A stretch of 64,000 bases of DNA from Actinomycetes bacterium. GTDB taxonomy: Bacteria > Actinomycetota > Thermoleophilia > BMS3ABIN01. The DNA lies in assembly GCA_021785935.1 (NCBI GenBank), contig JAJYOG010000006.1, positions 17,200 to 81,199 of the forward strand. Direction: 5' to 3'. The notes below the pieces were generated by a model that was not told the DNA's origin, did not search any database, and saw nothing but the letters and a program-made list of their open reading frames with translations. Shown one piece after another: positions 34,142 through 42,885 of this stretch. The translations under genes were made by a program, and so were the position numbers. Each line of letters begins with the position of its first letter. Within the stretch, counting starts at the first letter, position 1.

Positions 34142-34537
34142 GTGATCATGAAATCCAAGATCATCAAAACCGAGGAAGAATGGCGCCGGCAGCTGACGGC
34201 GGAGCAGTATCGCGTCTGTCGCGAGAGGGGTACGGAGACACCGTATACCGGGGATTGCTCCGTGCCCTCAGGCAACGGAACATATGCCTGCGTCTGCTGC
34301 GGCAATGAGCTTTTCAAGGTTGGCAGCAAGTTTGAGTCGGGCACAGGTTGGCCCAGCTTCTGGGAGCCGGTTACTGAGGACGCCGTGGAGTACGAGACCG
34401 ATACCGGCCATGGCATGGTACGCACGGAAGTTAAATGTGCCGTCTGTGGCTCCCATCTGGGGCATGTTTTCGAGGATGGGCCGCCGCCGACCGGAAAGCG
34501 CTACTGCATCAACTCGGTGGCGATCCATCGGTCGTAA
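34142..34537 (+). CDS. msrB: Peptide-methionine (R)-S-oxide reductase
   Basis: About 131 aa with the full MsrB pattern: CVCCGNELF and KCAVCGSHLGHVF (zinc CxxC pairs), SGTGWPSFWEPV, and the catalytic Cys in RYCINSVAIH. It repairs the R epimer of oxidised methionine. GTG 34142 lies 6 nt after AAGGAG and is the best start; an ATG at 34127 lies inside the upstream repeat before the ribosome site. An msrA gene sits 1.2 kb away on the other strand. Confidence 0.94.
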   Translation: MIMKSKIIKTEEEWRRQLTAEQYRVCRERGTETPYTGDCSVPSGNGTYACVCCGNELFKVGSKFESGTGWPSFWEPVTEDAVEYETDTGHGMVRTEVKCAVCGSHLGHVFEDGPPPTGKRYCINSVAIHRS

Positions 34538-34547
34538 TTTTGGGGGG

Positions 34548-34662
34548 AATTTCGGGGACACAATACTAAATTCGCAAATTTCAGCTCAACTTTCGCGAAT
34601 TCAATGAATAATTTAGTATTGTGTCCCCGAAATTCCCGTCCCCGAAATTCCCCCGAAATTAT
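34548..34662. repeat. Dispersed repeat, inverted pair plus degenerate partial copies
   Basis: Left arm 34548-34572, right arm 34607-34634, then two shortened pieces with CCCCGAAATT at 34640-34662. The last piece supplies the TAA stop (34661-34659, minus strand) of the hydrolase gene. Confidence 0.9.
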
Positions 34663-35639
34663 TCGATGAGGCCGATCAGGATCGGATAGACCCATGTGCT
34701 CTTTTCGCCGATGCTGGTCATGTCTATGTAGTCATGCGGCAACCCCAGCGATGCATCGAATTCATATCTGGTGATCGTGGCGCCCGAGCTCTCCCACTCC
34801 GCGGCAATTTCCTTGGACATGTTGTTGTTCACGGTATGGTCATTGCCGTTTGTGACCAGAACGATATTGCCGGCCTGGGCTGCTTCACCGGCGGTCTGCG
34901 GCTGAGCCACCCGGGAAAATATCAGATACTCCGCTATGCCACGGGTGGACCAGCCCAGATAGACGCTGTCCCTGGGAGGTTCGGAGGAAGAACTAAAAGT
35001 GACGTCGGGAAACCGCGAAAAGAGATTGCCCAGCATCGTGTCCCCGGCCTGCGGCACGCCAGCGAGGCCAAAGAGCGGAGCGATCAAGACAGCCTTGTCG
35101 ATGCCGCTCCGATGCTGAGCGATATCAGCGGCGATGGTGCCGCCGCCGGACAGACCAACCACGACCACATTGGCGCCCAGCCCCACGGCGATGTCGGCGA
35201 CCTGGCCGGAGAACGTCTGGAGGTCCTGGGCATGGAGATTGCCCAGCTCGGAAACGGTGTGGGTTGAGAGGCCGTGATACGGCATTCGCGGGATAAATAC
35301 ATTGTAGCCATCGTCGTAGAATTCCTGGCCCAGCTCCCAGAACTGCCGGGGCGAATTAGTCAGGCCATGGATTAAGACGACGGCATTCGCGGTCTTGTCG
35401 CCATGTGTATAGAACGTTGTGCCGCAAATACCGCAGACCTTGCCGCTTTCATCATCGATAACGCCCTGAATGCGCCGGGCGGCATCGCTGTAGCTTGCAG
35501 CCGGATCGGCGCTGGATACAAGTCCGCTGGTGCTGACGGGGATTATGGCCAGCAGCAATAGCAACGCGATGAGACCCAGGGTCACCAGCCCGGAATACTT
35601 GGCGCCCTTCTTAATGATGTATCCAAATGAAGGCATCAT
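34659..35639 (-). CDS. Membrane-anchored alpha/beta hydrolase
   Basis: A 326-aa protein with an N-terminal membrane helix (residues 15-38). The hydrolase core has the oxyanion motif VVLIHGLTNSPRQF, the nucleophile elbow GLSGGG (Ser), an Asp in NGNDHTV and the His in GLPHDYID, completing the triad. The layout resembles serine esterases/lipases of the Hydrolase_4 group. It faces the outside if the signal anchor is as predicted. The substrate is unknown. The last codon and stop lie in a dispersed repeat copy, so the natural C-terminus may have been altered. Confidence 0.85.
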   Translation of the reverse strand: MMPSFGYIIKKGAKYSGLVTLGLIALLLLLAIIPVSTSGLVSSADPAASYSDAARRIQGVIDDESGKVCGICGTTFYTHGDKTANAVVLIHGLTNSPRQFWELGQEFYDDGYNVFIPRMPYHGLSTHTVSELGNLHAQDLQTFSGQVADIAVGLGANVVVVGLSGGGTIAADIAQHRSGIDKAVLIAPLFGLAGVPQAGDTMLGNLFSRFPDVTFSSSSEPPRDSVYLGWSTRGIAEYLIFSRVAQPQTAGEAAQAGNIVLVTNGNDHTVNNNMSKEIAAEWESSGATITRYEFDASLGLPHDYIDMTSIGEKSTWVYPILIGLIE

Positions 35640-35714
35640 GCTTCAAATGGTATTCAAGCAGGTGGTTTGGATTCCTTTGAGGCCGTCTCTTCTGTGGGAA
35701 GGGGCGGGGCAGGA

Positions 35715-36182
35715 TCAGCGGCAGCTGGAGCGGCCGTGCTTTTCCAGGTAACGTTGATGGTATTCCTCGGCCCGGTAAAATTCTTCGGCTGGTTTGATCT
35801 CGGTTACAATCGGGCGGCGGAAGCGGCAACCCGCCTTAAGCTCGGCGAGCGACTCTTTAACCGCCTGCTCCTGTTCTGGTGTGAAAAAGAAGATGCCAGA
35901 CCGGTACTGGGTACCGCGGTCCGGACCCTGCCGGTTGGGCGTGGTGGGATCGTGGATCCTCCAGAAACTCTGCAGGAGCTCCTTGTAGGATATCCGCTCA
36001 GGGTCGTATTCCACCAGGACGGCTTCGGCGTGGCCGGTCTTGCCGGTACAGACGTCTTCGTAAGCGGGATTCTCAAAATCACCGCCGGCGTAACCAACCG
36101 CGGTCTCAACAACGCCATCCAAAGCGCGAAACTCTGCTTCAACACCCCAGAAACAGCCGGCGGCGAATATTGCTTTGTCCAA
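35715..36182 (-). CDS. msrA: Peptide-methionine (S)-S-oxide reductase
   Basis: About 155 aa with [20 protein letters not shown] (catalytic Cys in GCFWG), GYAGG, GHAEAV and the RRPIVTEI region, as in MsrA. It reduces the S epimer of methionine sulfoxide. TTG 36182, 5 nt after AGGGAG, gives the usual length; an ATG 60 nt upstream lacks a site. The C-terminus has a Cys pair area (GRSSCR) that may act in resolving. It complements msrB at 34142. Confidence 0.94.
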   Translation of the reverse strand: MDKAIFAAGCFWGVEAEFRALDGVVETAVGYAGGDFENPAYEDVCTGKTGHAEAVLVEYDPERISYKELLQSFWRIHDPTTPNRQGPDRGTQYRSGIFFFTPEQEQAVKESLAELKAGCRFRRPIVTEIKPAEEFYRAEEYHQRYLEKHGRSSCR

Positions 36183-36355
36183 GACTTCTCCCTTTTCCCC
36201 ATTTAACGCAAGATAACTAACCAACCATAAATAGATACCCATTTCCGGGTATTTTGAGCGGAATCCCTGGAATTGTGCAGAAGGCTGGCACAGGGAGGGC
36301 TCCCCTTCATTACGCCGTTGCGGGCTCCCCCCACGTTGCGCTGGGCGGGATCCTC

Positions 36356-36481
36356 GTTACGTCGTGCGGCTTTCTTGTTACGTCGTGCGGCTTTCTCGTT
36401 ACGTCGTGCGGCTTTCTCGTTACGTCGTGCGGCTTTCTTGTTACGTCGTGCGGCTTTCTTGTTACGTCGTGCGGGCTTCTC
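36356..36481. repeat. Six tandem 21-bp repeats
   Basis: The unit GTTACGTCGTGCGGCTTTCT plus one variable T/C repeats at 36356, 36377, 36398, 36419, 36440 and 36461, with degenerate copies upstream from about 36308. Because 21 is a multiple of three, all frames stay open through the block (for example LVTSCGF repeats), but no ribosome site supports a gene. The gap 36183-36569 between msrA and the next gene holds just this minisatellite. Confidence 0.93.
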
Positions 36482-36569
36482 GTATCGCGCCGAAGCGTGA
36501 CTTGCTCTTAATTTTAAAATATCATCGAATAATTGGGGGTATTCCAGCGTTAACTTAGGGGAGGACGTC

Positions 36570-37181
36570 GTGAGTTCATCGCATCGTCACCGCAATATCA
36601 TCATAGCCATAGTTGTAATAGCCGTGCTCATTTTGGGTGTGGCGCTCATCCGCAATATCGTCGAAAAACGCCGCGAAACCGCTCGTGAGCGCATCGAAGA
36701 CGTCGGCGGCAGGAACGTTGCCAGCGGCGGCTCGAATTCGGCGCAATCGGCGCAGCATTCCCAGTCAGGAGCATCGGGAAGCCAGGCCTCAAACGAGTCC
36801 CAGGAAAACGACAACCAGCTGGCGCCGGCTCAGCAGCCTCCCGAGGAAGAAGGAGGAGGCCTCGTGCCCGTCGACAACCCACCAGTTTCCCTGGACATAA
36901 TCGATCAAAATGTAACGCCCTACCGTGCCGCCCACGGCACCCAGCGCGCCTTTCAGGCTTCCATAAACGGTCAGGCCACCGTGGTAACGATGACCATCGC
37001 CGGCCCCGGAGGCGGATTTACGGTCTCGCTGACCTCGGGGCCATATGTTCCCGGCCATACCAATTGGGCTGCCGAAGCAATGGGGCCTTCAATGCCGGGA
37101 GAGTACAGCTATTCCACTACGGCAAGAGACGTTGACGGCGTTCCGGTGCAAGAACAGGGCAGCATATTCATTGTCGAGTAA
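36570..37181 (+). CDS. Membrane-anchored protein with disordered linker and C-terminal beta domain
   Basis: A 203-aa protein. It has an N-terminal signal anchor (IIIAIVVIAVLILGVALI), a basic/charged segment, a Ser/Gln/Asn/Glu-rich linker (about residues 50-100), and a C-terminal domain of about 85 residues rich in beta-forming stretches (FQASINGQATVVTMTIAGPG). The last domain looks immunoglobulin-like but I cannot name it. The start is GTG with GGGGAGG upstream. It stands alone between the minisatellite and purB. Confidence 0.65.
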   Translation: MSSSHRHRNIIIAIVVIAVLILGVALIRNIVEKRRETARERIEDVGGRNVASGGSNSAQSAQHSQSGASGSQASNESQENDNQLAPAQQPPEEEGGGLVPVDNPPVSLDIIDQNVTPYRAAHGTQRAFQASINGQATVVTMTIAGPGGGFTVSLTSGPYVPGHTNWAAEAMGPSMPGEYSYSTTARDVDGVPVQEQGSIFIVE

Positions 37182-37357
37182 TATTCGAGTGATATGTTTA
37201 TCCCCCGGCCGGATTATTCTTTATGACAGAGGATAGGTCCTGAGCATCCTCACGGCTTTTTCCCAAATCAAGGCATCCATGATCACGCCTGCTAATGATG
37301 CCAACCTTCATTTCCGGGTGGAAACTGCCGCCGGTTCGTTAAATAATAAACAGCGTT

Positions 37358-38659
37358 ATGATTCCCAAGTATTCACGACCTGAAATAAGCGCTATCTGGA
37401 GCGATGAGAGCCGCATGGCTGCCTGGCTCGAGGTGGAGATCGCTGTCTGCGAGTCTTGGGCCGAGCGCGGCCTGATCCCGGCGGAGGCGCTCGCAGAGAT
37501 CAAGGACAAAGCGGCTTTCGACGTGGCTCGCGTGCTCGAGATTGAGAAAAAGACGCGGCACGACGTCATCGCCTTTTTGACCAACGTGGGTGAGCACGTA
37601 GGTGAGCCATCCAAATATATCCATTACGGCATGACCTCCTCGGATATGCTCGATACCGGTCTGGGTCTGCAGCTGCGGATGGCCAGCGACATCCTCCTGC
37701 TCGATCTGCGGCATCTGCTGGGCGTCCTAAAAAAGCGGGCGCTCGAGCATAAGGACACCGTGATGATCGGCCGCAGCCATGGGATCCACGCCGAGCCGAT
37801 TACCTTCGGTCTCAAACTCGCGGTTTGGTGCTTTGAAGTCGCCCGTGACATCGAGCGGCTGGAGCGGGGGCGCGAGGCGGTGGCGGTCGGGCAGATTTCG
37901 GGGGTCGTCGGCACCTATGCCATGATCCCTCCTGACATCGAGGAAGAAGTTTGCCATAAACTGGGACTGACGCCGGCGCCGGCGTCGACTCAGGTAGTGC
38001 AGCGCGACCGGCACGCCGAGTTTATGGGAACGCTGGCTGTAATCGCCTCCACCATTGAGAAGATGGCAGTCGAGGTGCGGCACCTGCAGCGCACCGAGGT
38101 GCTCGAAGCCGAAGAGGCGTTCAAGCCGGGGCAGAAGGGCTCCTCGGCGATGCCCCACAAGCGCAATCCCATCATTAGCGAGCGGATGTGCGGGCAGGCG
38201 CGGATCATCCGGGCCAACGCCATGGTTGCTTTCGAGAACAACGCCCTCTGGCACGAGCGCGACATTTCGCATTCATCCGCCGAGCGGGTCATCCTCCCCG
38301 ACAGCACGATTTTACTTGACTACATGCTCTACAAGTGGGCCAACACGATGGACAATCTGCTCGTCTATCCCGAGAGGATGCTCCAGAACCTCTGGTCTAG
38401 CTACGGATTGGTCTTCTCCCAATCGGTTCTGTTAAAATTGATAGACAAGGGGCTCTCCCGCGAGGAAGCCTACAAGGTCGTCCAGACCGGCGCCATGAAG
38501 GCCTGGCAGGACAAGACCAGTTTTAAAGACCTGTTATTACACGACGAAACTGTTAGGGCATCCCTCACTGAAGCAGAGCTGGAAAGCTGCTTCGACCCTT
38601 CCCGCTACCTGGAAAACACCGGCGTGGTCTTCGCGCGCCTGGAAAAGCTCGATGCATAA
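37358..38659 (+). CDS. purB: Adenylosuccinate lyase
   Basis: A 433-aa fumarase-superfamily enzyme that acts twice in purine synthesis. Motifs are SRPEISAIWSDESRMAAWLE, IHYGMTSSDMLDTGLGLQLR and the signature GSSAMPHKRNPI. No ribosome site precedes ATG 37358; AT-rich TAAATAATAA lies 8-18 nt upstream, so the message may have a very short leader. The TAA stop lies at the edge of a dispersed repeat. Confidence 0.96.
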   Translation: MIPKYSRPEISAIWSDESRMAAWLEVEIAVCESWAERGLIPAEALAEIKDKAAFDVARVLEIEKKTRHDVIAFLTNVGEHVGEPSKYIHYGMTSSDMLDTGLGLQLRMASDILLLDLRHLLGVLKKRALEHKDTVMIGRSHGIHAEPITFGLKLAVWCFEVARDIERLERGREAVAVGQISGVVGTYAMIPPDIEEEVCHKLGLTPAPASTQVVQRDRHAEFMGTLAVIASTIEKMAVEVRHLQRTEVLEAEEAFKPGQKGSSAMPHKRNPIISERMCGQARIIRANAMVAFENNALWHERDISHSSAERVILPDSTILLDYMLYKWANTMDNLLVYPERMLQNLWSSYGLVFSQSVLLKLIDKGLSREEAYKVVQTGAMKAWQDKTSFKDLLLHDETVRASLTEAELESCFDPSRYLENTGVVFARLEKLDA

Positions 38660-38708
38660 TTTCGGGGACACAATACTAAACAATTTCGGGGACACAATAC
38701 TAAATTAT
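38658..38708. repeat. Dispersed repeat, two arms in direct orientation
   Basis: Two copies of AATTTCGGGGACACAATACT in the same orientation, at 38658-38680 and 38682-38708, directly after the purB stop. Unlike the other sites they are head-to-tail and cannot form the long hairpin. Confidence 0.92.
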
Positions 38709-38787
38709 TTTCACAAATCTGCCACGCACGGAGCCGGATTGTGATCTCTGCCCGCTCCCGAAGCCGGATTGATCTGGAGGACCTGAT

Positions 38788-39492
38788 ATGACACAGGAAA
38801 TAATTTACGAGGGCAAGGCCAAGATCGTCTATTCGACGGACGATCCCAATATGGTGTCGCAGAAGTTCAAGGATGACGCCACTGCTTTTGACGGCAAGAA
38901 GAAGGGGCAGATCGCTAGCAAGGGCGTCCGCAACGCGGCCATCTCGACGACTCTGTTCAAGCTGCTGGAAGAGCGGGGCATCATCACCCAGCTGGTCGAG
39001 CGCACGGCCGAGGACACGCTCTTATGTAAACGGCTCACCATGTTCCCCGTCGAGGTCGTGATCAGAAATTACGCCGCCGGCAGCATCTGCAAGCGGTTGG
39101 GCTTTGAAGAAGGCCACAAGATGAAGAAGCCGATGCTTGAGTTCTTCCTCAAGGATGATTCCCTCGGCGATCCGCTGGTGACGGACGCCCACATTGAGGA
39201 GCTGGAACTCCTCACCCGCGCTGAACGCGACGAGATCGAGCAGTTGGCGCTCAAAATCAACGAGACGCTCACAAAGTTTTTTGCCGAGCGCAAGGTGCTA
39301 TTGATTGACTTCAAGCTTGAATTTGGTAAAGACAGCGAAGGCAACATCGTCCTCGGCGATGAGATCAGCCCCGACACCTGCCGTTTCTGGGATGCCGAGA
39401 CGCGCGAGAAGCTTGACAAGGACCGCTTCCGCCGCGACCTTGGCGGCGTCGAGGAAGCCTACAAGGAAATGCTCAACCGGGTTGAGAGCTGA
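38788..39492 (+). CDS. purC: SAICAR synthetase
   Basis: A 234-aa enzyme joining CAIR and aspartate. Motifs are IIYEGKAKIVYSTDDPNMVS, VEVVIRNYAAGSICKRLG, LIDFKLEFG and DEISPDTCRFWD. GGAGG precedes ATG 38788. It starts the tight purC-S-Q-L-F-M-N part of the block. Confidence 0.97.
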   Translation: MTQEIIYEGKAKIVYSTDDPNMVSQKFKDDATAFDGKKKGQIASKGVRNAAISTTLFKLLEERGIITQLVERTAEDTLLCKRLTMFPVEVVIRNYAAGSICKRLGFEEGHKMKKPMLEFFLKDDSLGDPLVTDAHIEELELLTRAERDEIEQLALKINETLTKFFAERKVLLIDFKLEFGKDSEGNIVLGDEISPDTCRFWDAETREKLDKDRFRRDLGGVEEAYKEMLNRVES

Positions 39493-39533
39493 CGCGGCGC
39501 TTAGCCGCCCGGCCCATCCCACAAGGAGCGGAG

Positions 39534-39773
39534 ATGAAAGCAAAGGTATATATCACTCCCAAGGCGGGAATCCTGGATCCCCAGGGTCTTACCATCGAGC
39601 GCTCACTGCCGGCGTTGGGTTTCGAGGGAGTCACAAACGTGCGTGTGGGCAAGTACATCGAGCTGGATCTGCCCGACGGCGACGCCGCCGGCGAGGCCGT
39701 CGACAAAATGTGCCACAAGCTGCTGGCCAATCCCATCATCGAGGATTTTGAGTTCGAGCTAGTGCCCGAATAG
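39534..39773 (+). CDS. purS: FGAM synthase subunit PurS
   Basis: A 79-aa small subunit with [20 protein letters not shown] and [15 protein letters not shown]. It bridges PurL and PurQ in the three-part FGAM synthase. Its TAG stop overlaps the GTG start of purQ (TAGTG). CACAAGGAGCGG-type site precedes the ATG. Confidence 0.95.
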   Translation: MKAKVYITPKAGILDPQGLTIERSLPALGFEGVTNVRVGKYIELDLPDGDAAGEAVDKMCHKLLANPIIEDFEFELVPE

Positions 39774-40582
39774 TGGCTGCCTTCTCACAGACTGAAGTTA
39801 AACCCGTGCGGTTCGGGGTCGTGGTCTTTCCCGGCTCCAACTGCGATGCTGACTCCTACGATGCCGTCCGCTCGTTTACCGGCGCCGACGCCCGCTATTT
39901 CTGGCACAAGGACACCGGGCTAACCGGCCTCGACTGTGTCATCCTCCCCGGCGGCTTTTCTTACGGGGATTACCTGCGCTGCGGCGCCATCGCCCGCTTC
40001 TCTCCCATTATGGCCGCGGTCAAGAATTTTGCTGATGAAGGCGGCCTGGTCATCGGCATCTGCAACGGCTTCCAGATCTTGCTGGAAGCGGGAATGCTCC
40101 CCGGCGCCATGCACCAGAACGAGGGGTTAAAGTTTGTCTGCAAGCTGGTGAATCTACGGGTCGAGAATAACGAGACGCCGTTTACGACCGGCTATGAGCG
40201 CGGGCAGGTCATCAAGATTCCGATCGCCCATCGCGAAGGCAATTATTTTATCGATGAAGCCGGGCTGGCCGAGATCGAGGCGAACGGCCAGGTGATCGTG
40301 CGCTACTGCGATGAAAGCGGCGAGACTACCGCCGAGGCGAATCCCAACGGTTCGCTGGGGAATATCGCCGGAGTCTGCAACAAGGAGCGCAACGTCTTCG
40401 GGCTCATGCCTCATCCGGAACGGGTATGTGACGAGATCGTTGGCGGCACCGGCGGCCGCGGCGTTTTCGAGTCGATCATCAGCGGTGTTGCGGCAGAAGC
40501 GGCCGGCGCGAGCATTGCGGCAGAAGCGGCCGGCGAAATGAAAGATATTTTAGGAAACATAGGAAACGAACGTCCCCGATGA
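39773..40582 (+). CDS. purQ: FGAM synthase glutaminase subunit PurQ, with C-terminal extension
   Basis: A 269-aa class I glutaminase. [35 protein letters not shown] and the nucleophile elbow GICNGFQIL (Cys) are present; the triad ends in GLMPHPER. The last 35 or so residues ([20 protein letters not shown] onward) exceed the family length and contain a duplicated AAEAAG segment from a 27-nt repeat (40489-40535). It starts with GTG overlapping purS and overlaps purL by 4 nt. Confidence 0.95.
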   Translation: MAAFSQTEVKPVRFGVVVFPGSNCDADSYDAVRSFTGADARYFWHKDTGLTGLDCVILPGGFSYGDYLRCGAIARFSPIMAAVKNFADEGGLVIGICNGFQILLEAGMLPGAMHQNEGLKFVCKLVNLRVENNETPFTTGYERGQVIKIPIAHREGNYFIDEAGLAEIEANGQVIVRYCDESGETTAEANPNGSLGNIAGVCNKERNVFGLMPHPERVCDEIVGGTGGRGVFESIISGVAAEAAGASIAAEAAGEMKDILGNIGNERPR

Positions 40583-42789
40583 GCGGCGATCTCGATCAGA
40601 AAACCGCTTACGAGCTGCTCGGTCTGAAGCAGAAGGAATACGATGGCATCTGCGAGGCCATGGGCCGCGAGCCCAACTATACCGAGCTGGCGGTGTTCTC
40701 GCTGATGTGGAGCGAGCACTGTGGCTACAAGCATTCGCGGCCGCTCCTTAAAAATCTTCCCACCGAGGGTGAGGGCATCCTCCAGGGGCCCGGCGAGAAC
40801 GCCGGCATCATCGACATCGGCGGCGGCCAGGCCATCGCCATGAAGATCGAGAGCCACAACCATCCCTCCGCCATCGAGCCTTTTCAGGGCGCGGCCACCG
40901 GCATCGGCGGTATCGTCCGTGACATTTTCGCCATGGGCGCGCGCCCGATCGCCAACCTCGACCCCCTGCATTTCGGCTCGCTGGAGAAGGCGCGTCAGAA
41001 GTTCCTGCTCGAGGGCGTGGTCGAGGGCATCGCTTCCTACGGCAACTGTATGGGCATTCCTACGATCGCCGGCGAAATCCATTTTGAGGATGCTTACGAG
41101 GGCAACTGCCTGATCAATGTCATGTGCGTGGGGATTGTGGATCAGGATAAAATTTTGCGCGCCCGCGCCGAGGGGCCGGGCAACCTGGTTGTGTTGATGG
41201 GCTCGACCACCGGGCGCGACGGCATCGGCGGCGCCAGTATCCTGGCTTCGGCCGAGTTCGACGAGACCGCCCAGGAAAAGCGGCCGACCGTCCAGGTGGG
41301 CGATCCCTTTACCGAGAAGAAACTGCTCGAAGCCTGTCTGGAGCTGCGCGACAAGGGCCTGCTGGTCGCACTCCAGGATCTGGGCGCGGCCGGGCTCTCC
41401 AGCTCCTCAAGCGAGATGGCCAGCAAGGGCGAGGTCGGCATCGACATGGATATCTCCAAGGTGCCGCTGCGCGAGCAGGGCATGGAGCCTTTCGAGATCA
41501 TGATCTCGGAATCCCAGGAGCGGATGCTGGCCGTGATCAAACCCGAGCTTGAAGCCGAGGTGCTCGCCATCTGCGACAAGTGGGATCTCGACGCCAACGT
41601 TATTGGCAAGGTCACCGACACCAGGCGCCTGCGCGTCTTCCTCGGTGAGAAGATGGTGGCCGATATGCCCGTAGACGCCCTTGTTGATGAAGCGCCGACT
41701 TATGTGGTTCCGGCGGTGCGGCCGGCCCACGAGGTTGATGAGCCGCTGGCGGAAGACCACTATCAGCCGCCATCCGACCTCAACGAGACTTTGACCACCC
41801 TGTTGCGTTCCCCTAATATTTGTGACAAGAGCTGGGTCTACCGGCAGTACGATCACATGGTCCAGACCAACAATGCCCTCTGGCCTGGCGCCGAAGCCGC
41901 GGTGTTGCGCATCAAGGGCCGCAAGACCGGCGTGGCCCTCACCACTGACGGCAACGGCCGCCGCTGTTATCTCGATCCGCGCCGAGGCGCCCGCGCAGCG
42001 GTCGCCGAGGCGGCGCGAAACTTATCCTGCGCCGGGGCGAAACCTCTGGCCATTACCAACTGTCTAAATTTTGGTAACCCCGAGAAGGGCGAAATTTACT
42101 ACCAGTTCCAGGAAGCCGTCGAGGGGATGGCGGAAGCCTGCAAGGCCTTCCAAACGCCGGTCACCGGCGGCAACGTCAGTTTTTACAACGAGAGTTTCGG
42201 ACAGGCGATCTATCCCAATCCCGTGGTTGGCATGATGGGTCTGGCCGAGGACGTCACCATGATCGGAACCCCTGGTTTCAAGGATGAGGGAGACGCGGTG
42301 CTGCTTCTGGGCAACGCCCGTCCGGCGGTCGACGGGTCCGAGTATCAATCGCACATTCTCGGAGACGTGGCGGGGCGCATCCCCGATGTTGACCTCGAGA
42401 TGGAAAAGAAGCTGCAATTGCTCGTAAGAGAGGCTATTCTTGAAGGACTGGTAAAAAGCGCCCACGACGTCAGCGACGGCGGTCTTGCCTGTTGCCTGGC
42501 GGAGTCGGCTATCGATGGCGGCAAGGGCGCGGTCATCGAGCTGACATCGGACCAGCGGCCGGACCTGCTGCTCTTCGGTGAGGCGCCGGGTTTGATTGTC
42601 GTGACCGTTGAGGAAAAATACCTTGAACATTTTGCTCAGCTGGCGCTGGACCTGCCGACCCAGGTGATCGGGCGGGTTGAGGGCGAGCGGTTGCTAATCC
42701 GGGCATCTGGCGCGGACCAGATTGATCTTCCCGTAGCCCAGGCGGCAAAAGCCTGGGGTGCGGCGCTGGAAACACTGATAACGGGCTGA
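40579..42789 (+). CDS. purL: FGAM synthase large subunit PurL (small-type, Gram-positive)
   Basis: A 736-aa ATP-dependent ligase that needs PurS and PurQ. Motifs are [55 protein letters not shown] and the repeated half with [14 protein letters not shown]. The start overlaps purQ (ATGA), so the two are translationally coupled. The length fits the short PurL type. Confidence 0.97.
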   Translation: MSGDLDQKTAYELLGLKQKEYDGICEAMGREPNYTELAVFSLMWSEHCGYKHSRPLLKNLPTEGEGILQGPGENAGIIDIGGGQAIAMKIESHNHPSAIEPFQGAATGIGGIVRDIFAMGARPIANLDPLHFGSLEKARQKFLLEGVVEGIASYGNCMGIPTIAGEIHFEDAYEGNCLINVMCVGIVDQDKILRARAEGPGNLVVLMGSTTGRDGIGGASILASAEFDETAQEKRPTVQVGDPFTEKKLLEACLELRDKGLLVALQDLGAAGLSSSSSEMASKGEVGIDMDISKVPLREQGMEPFEIMISESQERMLAVIKPELEAEVLAICDKWDLDANVIGKVTDTRRLRVFLGEKMVADMPVDALVDEAPTYVVPAVRPAHEVDEPLAEDHYQPPSDLNETLTTLLRSPNICDKSWVYRQYDHMVQTNNALWPGAEAAVLRIKGRKTGVALTTDGNGRRCYLDPRRGARAAVAEAARNLSCAGAKPLAITNCLNFGNPEKGEIYYQFQEAVEGMAEACKAFQTPVTGGNVSFYNESFGQAIYPNPVVGMMGLAEDVTMIGTPGFKDEGDAVLLLGNARPAVDGSEYQSHILGDVAGRIPDVDLEMEKKLQLLVREAILEGLVKSAHDVSDGGLACCLAESAIDGGKGAVIELTSDQRPDLLLFGEAPGLIVVTVEEKYLEHFAQLALDLPTQVIGRVEGERLLIRASGADQIDLPVAQAAKAWGAALETLITG

Positions 42790-42885
42790 AATCCGATTTA
42801 TGCAGGATGAAATCACGCGAATTTACGGGATGAAAAAACAGGCAAAACCAAGAGGCTGAAAAGCCAAGCAAAGGGTAGAGGGCTT

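Noticed and set aside
36356..36481. CRISPR array
   Set aside because: 21-bp units without spacers.
36254..36511. Open frame with LVTSCGF heptad repeats
   Set aside because: All frames are open because the DNA repeat is 21 bp; TTG start lacks a ribosome site. Treated as a minisatellite.
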